A stretch of 64,000 bases of DNA from Sweltsa coloradensis (taxonomy: Eukaryota; Arthropoda; Insecta; Plecoptera; Chloroperlidae), in the NCBI GenBank assembly GCA_024449915.1, contig JAMZAV010002205.1, positions 1 to 64,000 on the forward strand, given 5' to 3'. The notes under the pieces were generated by a model. It was given only the letters and a program-made list of their open reading frames with translations. It was not told the origin of the DNA and searched no databases. Positions 24,001 to 33,000 of this stretch are shown in pieces. Every line of letters begins with the position of its first letter. The first letter of the stretch is position 1. The position numbers were made by a program, and so were the translations under genes.

Positions 24001-27000
24001 TTCGGACACAGATTCGATCACTACGTCGATTTACACAGTTCCAACTCTTACCCACGCCAATGACGACTTTCCTAAAGTCCTCTAATTCTCCAAATATAGT
24101 TCCGATTGAATCGATACTTAGATCCTCGTACTCGAAATGGTAAAGGCTTTCGATTAAGCCCGCTCTAATATAGCAACACTCCCTAGTATTTTAATTATCG
24201 CCACCGCGTCGGTTTTCGAAACCACGAGGCTACTTAGTTCACTGTACTCAATGGCCGACCTAATGCTCGGTGAATATTATTTGATTCACTACGAGAACAC
24301 TACTGAACGGATTTTTATATTTTATAGCTTGAAACACTCGCGTCACTGTGCTGAACTACGTAGCAGGCTCTCAGCCTGGCTAAGAGATTAGTCTCTGCAA
24401 AAACTGTAATTTGATGTGAGGAGACGACCTCAACCCACCTTGCCGATTCAGTTCGGCGCCGAGCAAAGCTGACGAGTCCCAGCATGCAACGCGCACATAC
24501 ATGCTAATTAGTCCGGAACCCAAAGACCAACGCTATCCTAATCCCGCGTGACCAAACAAGGATTAACATTATAGGATGGAGAAGACATAGGATACTATTA
24601 CTAGATTAACTAAATTATTCTATAATTACGTATGATAATGGATATTATAGATGAATGCTATAAACCGTATTTCTAGACCAGTGAAGATAAGATGATCCCG
24701 CGTTTAGGCTCCGAGCTGCCCTCTGTTGATAAGTAAGCAACAGGTTCTCCCGCGATAGAAAATGATTAGTATTGAAAAGATAAATAGAGTAATTAATAAA
24801 TCGATTTCTGGCTAGAAATCATTTATTAATTAAACAAGGTTTTATTAACAAAGTGATTGTTATTATGGTTACGTTGATTAAAAAGATGGGCGGGATTGCA
24901 GTCGACTACTACAAAATTCAGAAGGCGGTGATTTTATTTATTCAATTAAATTTGAAAAATTGGCTATGGCACATGAATTGAGAGACAATGACGATTTCTC
25001 AACGGATTTGTCCTCTAAGAAGGTTTTATAAAAAATTTAGCCCCCATGCCCCTCGCGAAAGTGTGGGCATACCCCGCCAGGGCCCAAAATCCAATATGGC
25101 GGCCGTTTACCACATCTGACACTATCTTTGCAATGGTTTAGCCTAGAGTATCGCGTAGTATGTGGTTTTTATGGTTTTGAGGGTCGAGGAATTCGTTTCT
25201 GAAGTCGGTTTGGCGATTAGACCCATTTTTTAAAGCTTTGAATCCAAGATGGCCGTCGATTTGCAGCTTGGAATAGCCAGTTTCTCGAAATCGTAGTAGA
25301 ACTTTCATATAAGACTCGAATGAAAGCCCTGTTCACATAATTTTGAATAATTGACAGAAGAGCTCTCAGATAGTGCTCATAAATCTAATAATTGGTCAAA
25401 ACTTCAATAATAATACGAAAATATGTGCTCCTTTTATAGACAATTTAGCGATTTTCTAAAGTGCTGTGATAAGAGTGGCTATGGCACATGAATTGAGAGA
25501 CAATGACGATTTCTCAACGGATTTGTCCTCTAAGAAGCTCTAAGAAGCTCTTATCCAAAGAAGATTACAAGATATTCTTGAGCAGGAGGAACTGTCAGCT
25601 GACATAAAAAAGAACCTCAGCATATTGCGCAATGCACTCGCCGAGTCTCATGATGTTCTACAGAAAGCTCACAGTGACCTTATGGATGATGATGGCGTGA
25701 AGGAGCTGATCAACAGAGTCTATGCAAAACCTGAAACAGACATGGGAGACTTCTGGGTGTCGTTCTTGGAGATGTCGGACCCTCTCATCCAAAATATAGA
25801 TGCGTGTCATGCAAGAAATGGCTCAGAGTATCTATCATCAACATATGACATGTTGCCCGGACTAATGGCATATGACAACCATGACTATGGACGGTGGTTG
25901 CCAGAATATTGGGTGATGCTCTCTTCACTTTCACACGAACAAATGACCTTCTTTAATGATCACTTCGCCCAATCGATGACAGGGCTACCTTACTCTTGCC
26001 AACCATTGGATATTTGGATAGAAACAACAATGAATCTCAACTCTTAGCTTAAGCAAGGATGGCTTCAGCTTCTGCTGAATGAGAAGCAACTGTTTTCAAA
26101 AACAAAGAACGCAAACAACGTCGCAAGGGTGAAGACGACTGCCAATCGAAACCTCAAATGCCAGCATCGCTATAGAAAGCATGTTGAGTGCCAATCATCG
26201 AGAATGAAGAAGGATGAGAAGGCAGTTCAGGATCTGCAGCCATGCATGAAAGATTTTTGTGCTGAGCCCTTTGACATCTCGCTACCTACATTGAGGTCAA
26301 TGCAGTCTGGCCTGGTAGCCTCCCCAGAGTTATTGCTTGACCTCAAGACGGCGCTTGTGCATGGTAAGGTTCAGATTGAAACCCTTCTGGAAGAGCGAGT
26401 TTTCACCAAAACAAAGTCTTTAACTGCAACCATCCACAGAAATAAGAGGCGGAATTTCGCTACTGAGCAGATCTGTACATCATCTAGTACACCCATGAAA
26501 GTGGCCCAGATGGAGAGGTCAGGGCTAGTGGCCCTGTTTGAGCTTGCAGAGAGATCAGGTAAAATTGAACTTGAGACAGCCCTTGTAGGGAGAGTGACTG
26601 AGGAGTGCCTCTCAATCTACAATGTCGATGGTTCAATGCGTAAGACTGCGAAGAGCAAGTTACTAGATATATTTAATTTAGAACCAATTGCAGAGAAACC
26701 ACGGGATCACGTCAGTCTGGTAGATATGGGGATGATCTGGCAATTAGCCACCCCCAGACCAGAGGACCGTGAGGCTAGGAAACGGGACGGCTCGAGGTAC
26801 CACTGGAGTGACTACCTTGATAAGATATGCTCGATAATTCTCTCACGCCACGCTGATGCACGTCTCATCATACTCTTAAACGACAAGTATGACCTTCCCT
26901 TTAGCATCAAGGATGATGAGCACGATCGACGGGCAGCAAAACATCTACACATCCCAAATGTTTTCCCTAAGCCTGAAGACGCGTTTCCAGAAGCTGCTGA

Positions 27001-30000
27001 ATTCAATAAGCTCATGGTCAATTCTGGAAATAAGGTCAGACTGCAGAGACTTGTGAAGGAACAGATGAAAACAAAAATTGGTCAGCTTCGGAGTGGTGTC
27101 ATATATTGTGAAGACAATACGTCAACTAACCTGAGCACTGGTGTGACGAGCGATGAGTACGTTTTCAAGCATCCAGAAGCAGACACAATGCTGCTTTCAA
27201 CGTATGCCAAGTTGAGAGCTGGGAATTATACTGGGGCAGTTGTTCTAGACAGCGAGGACACAGATGTATATGTACAAGCAGCTTATGTCTCACAACAATT
27301 CAGAGGAGACCTGCTGATAAAACGCAAGCATTCAATGATCAACTGCAATGCCCTACTGTCAGCAGAGGTCGCCGATGTCATCATCCCTCTACATGTCATT
27401 ACAGGCAGTGACCACACATCAGGGTTCTATGGGCATGGCAAAAAACAAATATTGCAGAAATTAATCAATGACTCAGAGGCCAGAGAGCTTCTTGTAAGAG
27501 TAGGTGAAAGTCTGGAGCTAGAGGACGAAGTCAGAGCAAATATGAAAGCATTTGTCCTCTCAAAAGTCTATGCTGAAAGCGCAGATGCTACATGCGCGCA
27601 AGCCAGAGCTTCGAAGTGGCACAAAATGAAGAACAAGAGTACGATTCGACTCCCACCTGATGACGACTCGTTGGATCTCCATGTGCAAAGGACGAATTAC
27701 ATTGTGTATTGCCAGCTCCATTCCGAGCTGCTAGATCATCCGTCCCTCATTGGTCATGGCTGGGAAATTCTAAATGGGAAGTGCCGACCAGTGCGCCACA
27801 CCCTACCCCCCTTGCCCCAGCAGCTCAAAACTCGTGGTTGTCCAGATGACAGAGGTGAAGATAGTGGCAGCGATGATGAGAGAAGTGAGTGTGGAGAGTC
27901 AACAGATTCAGACGAACAGTAATGGTGAATGTAGTGAGTGCACTAATGATTGTAGTCTAATTAAGAGATGTTATTGTGAAAGTTGTGCTTCAAACAGAAG
28001 TCATAGCTCTACTGTCAATTATTCAAAATTACTTGAACAGGGCTTTCATTCGAGTCTTATATGAAAGTTCTACTACGATTTCGAGAAACTGGCTATTCCA
28101 AGCTGCAAATCGACGGCCATCTTGGATTCAAAGCTTTAAAAAATGGGTCTAATCGCCAAACCGACTTCAGAAACGAATTCCTCGACCCTCAAAACCATAA
28201 AAACCACATACTACGCGATACTCTAGGCTAAACCATTGCAAAGATAGTGTCAGATGTGGTAAACGGCCGCCATATTGGATTTTGGGCCCTGGCGGGGTAT
28301 GCCCACACTTTCGCGAGGGGCATGGGGGCTAAATTTTTTATAAAACCTTCTTAGAGGACAAATCCGTTGAGAAATCGTCATTGTCTCTCAATTCATGTGC
28401 CATAGCCACTCTTATCACAGCACTTTAGAAAATCGCTAAATTGTCTATAAAAGGAGCACATATTTTCGTATTATTATTGAAGTTTTGACCAATTATTAGA
28501 TTTATGAGCACTATCTGAGAGCTCTTCTGTCAATTATTCAAAATTATGTGAACAGGGCTTTCATTCGAGTCTTATATGAAAGTTCTACTACGATTTCGAG
28601 AAACTGGCTATTCCAAGCTGCAAATCGACGGCCATCTTGGATTCAAAGCTTTAAAAGATGGGTCTAATCGCCAAACCGACTTCAGAAACGAATTCCTCGA
28701 CCCTCAAAACCATAAAAACCACATACTACGCGATACTCTAGGCTAAACCATTGCAAAGATAGTGTCAGATGTGGTAAACGGCCGCCATATTGGATTTTGG
28801 GCCCTGGCGGGGTATGCCCACACTTTCGCGAGGGGCATGGGGGCTTAATTTTTATAAAACCTTCTTAGAGGACAAATCCGTTGAAAAATCGTCATTGTCT
28901 CTCAACGGTCACAAAAGTGTCGAAAATGACTCTACAGTAAAAAGGGACCTTTCTAAACTACAATTTGTCATGGTTTTGATAAAAAAAACTGGCTGGCGTT
29001 CCTAGTGTTATGATTATGGTTTTCACAGTTTTTCATTAGAAATTCACTTAAATAGTTATCACCTGTATCACTTACTATTTTATTGTAAAAACAACATACT
29101 TTTAAACATAATTCTTTGTTCTACGGAATGGAAACCTAACGCATTCAACGCATTCATTAAGAAATGTGAAACCTATCATCAGCATGTATGAACTAGCCCT
29201 TTATAGGGCAAGAGACTGGGAGCCAAAATTTTTCATTCGACCTTATCAATTTGAAATTCGTGATTTTTCAAAAGAATTTTAGATTTATTTATTTTTCCCT
29301 TGATCTTTTAGGGGAAAATCCTGATTTTGAATTCCAAATTGGTATCAAAGTTCCAAAAAATTCCAAAATTTGAGTATATTATCAAAAATTTGATGTTTCC
29401 AATTTTTCAGTTTTGTTCAATTTTTTGGCATGTTCAAATGGGATCTACCACAGGCAAAAAAAGGGTGTATTTTTGTGTTTATATACACAATCTGTTTTTT
29501 GATCAATTACAAAAATCGGTACTTGTTCATTAAAGGCTCTTCCCTCCCCGAAACGGAAACCCAACCCAAATAACCTACTTACCTTTTCAGGGGGGTCCCT
29601 ATAATGAACAGGTACCCAAAAATCATTCTAATCATTTGCGAGGCGCGTAGGAACTCTTCGTAGAGTGCGGGTGAAGGATATGCCTTTCTTTGCTTGTAAA
29701 AAATAGGAACATGATAGCTATGATTATTAGGTATAGATATATAGTAAACATGTAAGGTTCAAGACCTCTGTACATACCAGTGTAAGACACACGAGCCACG
29801 GGGCCAGCTTCAAATACTCGAGTTTCTGCGCTGTAGTCTCGCGATCGGTAGGTCCTCTAAACACGAACACCCGATACAAGGAAGGGTCATTGTGGAGTTG
29901 ATTAAAACGGGTTGACACCTGCAAGCGAAGCAAACACAAACATAAGATAGAAGATTAGTTTTTGCTTATTAGTACCTAATTAAGAGCGCCTGGGGGATGT

Positions 30001-33000
30001 GGGGAGGAAAGTCCCATGATGGTCAGAAACAGCCACGGGTAGTTAGTTTATTGTTTCTGCAATTGAGTTTCCACTCGGTGGCAGAATTTCTCTCCCTATT
30101 ATCCCTCCCTTAAACTTAATTTAAATCTATATAAATCTTTCTCCCCGACCACATCCCCTTGTAACCCGTTCCAATCTACTATTGTTCTACCAAAAGAAGG
30201 AATTCTTTCCCACATCAGTTTTAAACCCAACCCTTTCACATTTCCAGCTATGATCATTCTTACCCAAATATAACCCTTGTCTCACACCTTGACCAATTTC
30301 ATTCCAACCTTCAAATCCCCTACTAATTCTATAGAATTTTGCCAATCTGTCTTCTTTCCTCCTACATTCCAGAGTCTGCCATTTCAAATTTTTCACCAAT
30401 TCTCCAGAACTTTCATATTCCCTTATCATTAGCCCTCTTACATCTTTGAATTCTCTCCATCTCAATCCTTTCCCCATAACCCACCTGGCCGCCTTCTTCT
30501 GCACCTTCTCAATTTCATCTTTCTCTCCAACTCTGTATGGATCCCAAATTGATCCTGCGTACTCCATCACAGGTCTCACTAATGTTTTATACAAATGGTT
30601 TCTCACCCCTTTTGAAAAACTCCCACTGTCACCCTTCTTACAAAACTAAGTACTCTATGCCCTTTTTAACTACCTCATTAACATGGCAATCCAATTCAAC
30701 CCCTTTTCCAAATGTACACCAAGGTATTTGTAACTAACTTCTCGTTGTAAATGCTCCCCTTGTATGATATAAACCCATTTCCCACTTTTTCTCTTTTCTT
30801 TCCAAACGTAACAACCTTGCACTTTTTTAGTGTTAAAACCCATTTTATTTTCATCTACCCATATCCCCAATATATCCAAATCTCTCTGTAAACCTCGCCG
30901 ATCTTCCTCACAAAAAATCTCTCTGTATATTATGCAATCATCTGCAAATAATCTTAACTTTGATTCCACCCCACTAACAATATCATTGATATAAATTAAG
31001 AACAACAATGGTCCTAGTATACTACCTTGCGGTACTCCAGATTTCCCCTTTTATTTCCCTTGACAGATCTTTACCAACTCTTACCCTCTGCGTTCTATCC
31101 TTTAAAAAATCCCCTACCCATCTTACCACCCACTTATCCTCAATTACATCATCCAATTTCTTTAATAATTTCCCATGAGATACTTTATCAAATGCCTTTC
31201 AAAATCTATGAAAATTGCATCTACTTCACCCCCTCTATCAATAATTCCACTCAATTCATTTGTTAAACTAACAATTGAGTTTCACAGGAGTACCCTTTTC
31301 TAAACCATGTTGACTTTCATTTAGCCATCCCTTTTCATCAAGTATTTCACGAATATGTTTTTCAATCATTTTCTCCATTATTTTGCTCCCAATTGAGGTT
31401 AATGATATAGGCCTATAGTTTCCTATATTCCCCTTTCCCCCTCCTTTAAAAATCGGTACTACTTGTGCACTTCTCCATCCATTAGGCATTTTCCCAACAC
31501 TTAATGATCTTGAACAAATATCCTTGAAGTATGGAACCACAGATGACCCAGCCATCTTAATAAATTTACTCACCAACCCATCATTCCCTGGTGCTTTGCC
31601 ATTACGTAAGTTCCTTATTACTAAATTAACATCCTTATCAGATATGCCCATTGCATTACAACCCCTGTCATCTCCCACAACATCAAGTACATGATCTACA
31701 TCATCACCATCCTGAAATACTCTTGAGTAGAATTCATTTAGAGCATCAGCTTTTTCAAGGTCTGTTACATATGTTATCCCCCTTCACCCTTCAAAGTTGG
31801 GACGTCCTTAATTATTTTATTACCCTTAATATACTTATACATTCTGTTCCAACTCCCTTTACTATCTTTTTCATCCATTATTCCCAATAAATAATCCCCC
31901 TTTGCTTTCATTTTTTCATCGTTCAAATGTTTTCCCTTTTCACGAATTTCATCCTTACCAATACCTGTTAATTTATATCTATTATGCAACTTCCTACATT
32001 TACGCTTTAATCTTCTTTTTTTCCGATTATAATAAACAGGATCCCCCCCTCCATCATGAATCAACTTACTGGGAACATAAGATGATCTCATTTCATTCAT
32101 TATACTTAAAAAGCTTTCCCACATACCATTAATACCCTCTTACCATAACCCTCAGACCAACCATCATATCTGTCATCCAAATCAATTCTTATGTCATTCA
32201 CATTTGCTAAGTCATATCTCCAAATGTTCTTTTATTATTCAATGGAATTTCATCATGTTCATCAACTCCCTCGTTTATGATGAATTCAGCTATTGGAACC
32301 CTATGATCACAAATTTCCCCTCTACCACTTCAGTACTTAACCACATATCTTCTGGATTAACCAAAATAACATCCAATAAATTACCACCCATAGCCATTAA
32401 TCTTGTGTTTTCACTAACAATCTGTTTAAACCCTTCATTAATAATGCCATTGATCAAACCTTGTACTATACCAACCCTTGATTCCACTCCACCATCCCAA
32501 TTTATTCCTGGCAAATTTAAATCACCAACCACTATGGTTTTTGCACTCAAATTTTTCCCTTTACATCGTTCCTCTAACTTTAATAGTGTATCAAACACCT
32601 CCCGGTCGATACACTCCAATTACCTCTAGTTTTTTTCCTTTACCATAATTTACATTTACACCCATCATCTCACAGTTTTCCTCAACCCATAGCACACCAC
32701 CTTTACATTTTTCTTTACAAACTATCATTATACCACCCCCATATTTATTCCTATCCCTCCTAAATATATTATACCCCTCCCTACTTATTTCCCCATCATA
32801 AACTCTCTTCATCTAACCATGTCTCAACTGCAACCACAACATCTGGATCATATATTTCTATCAAGGACCAAAAATGCTCATTTTACCCCTTATACTTCTA
32901 CAATTAACTTCCATTACTTTTAAAATTTCTTTTGTCGTCCTACTCACCTGAACAGGAATGCTGATTGCTTCTCAACATTGCTCCCATTTTTCTCATCCTC

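Larger units (their letters stand above)
21574..28932 (+). mobile_element. 7.4-kb DNA element with long inverted repeats and one FEN/PIN-like nuclease gene
   Basis: The left end starts GGGTCATTTTCGGACAC and the right end, read in reverse, GAGTCATTTTCGACAC. Both continue with TTTTGTGACCGTTGAGAGAC. TA lies directly outside each end, compatible with a TA target duplication. The arms are long, made of tandem units of about 0.5 kb in opposite orientation (left 21574-22546 and 24961-25540, right 28008-28932). The left arm is interrupted by 2.4 kb of unrelated sequence. Between the arms lies the coding region 25544-27922. No DDE/D transposase, helicase or polymerase motif is seen. It is inserted in intron 2 of the F-box gene. 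I do not recognise the superfamily. Confidence 0.88.

Noticed and set aside
22547..24960. LTR retrotransposon inserted in the left arm
   Set aside because: No TG..CA direct terminal repeats, primer-binding site, or gag/pol motifs could be found.
21574..28932. Assignment of the inverted-repeat element to piggyBac or Kolobok because of the GGG start
   Set aside because: The borders show TA and not TTAA, and no transposase of either type is visible.
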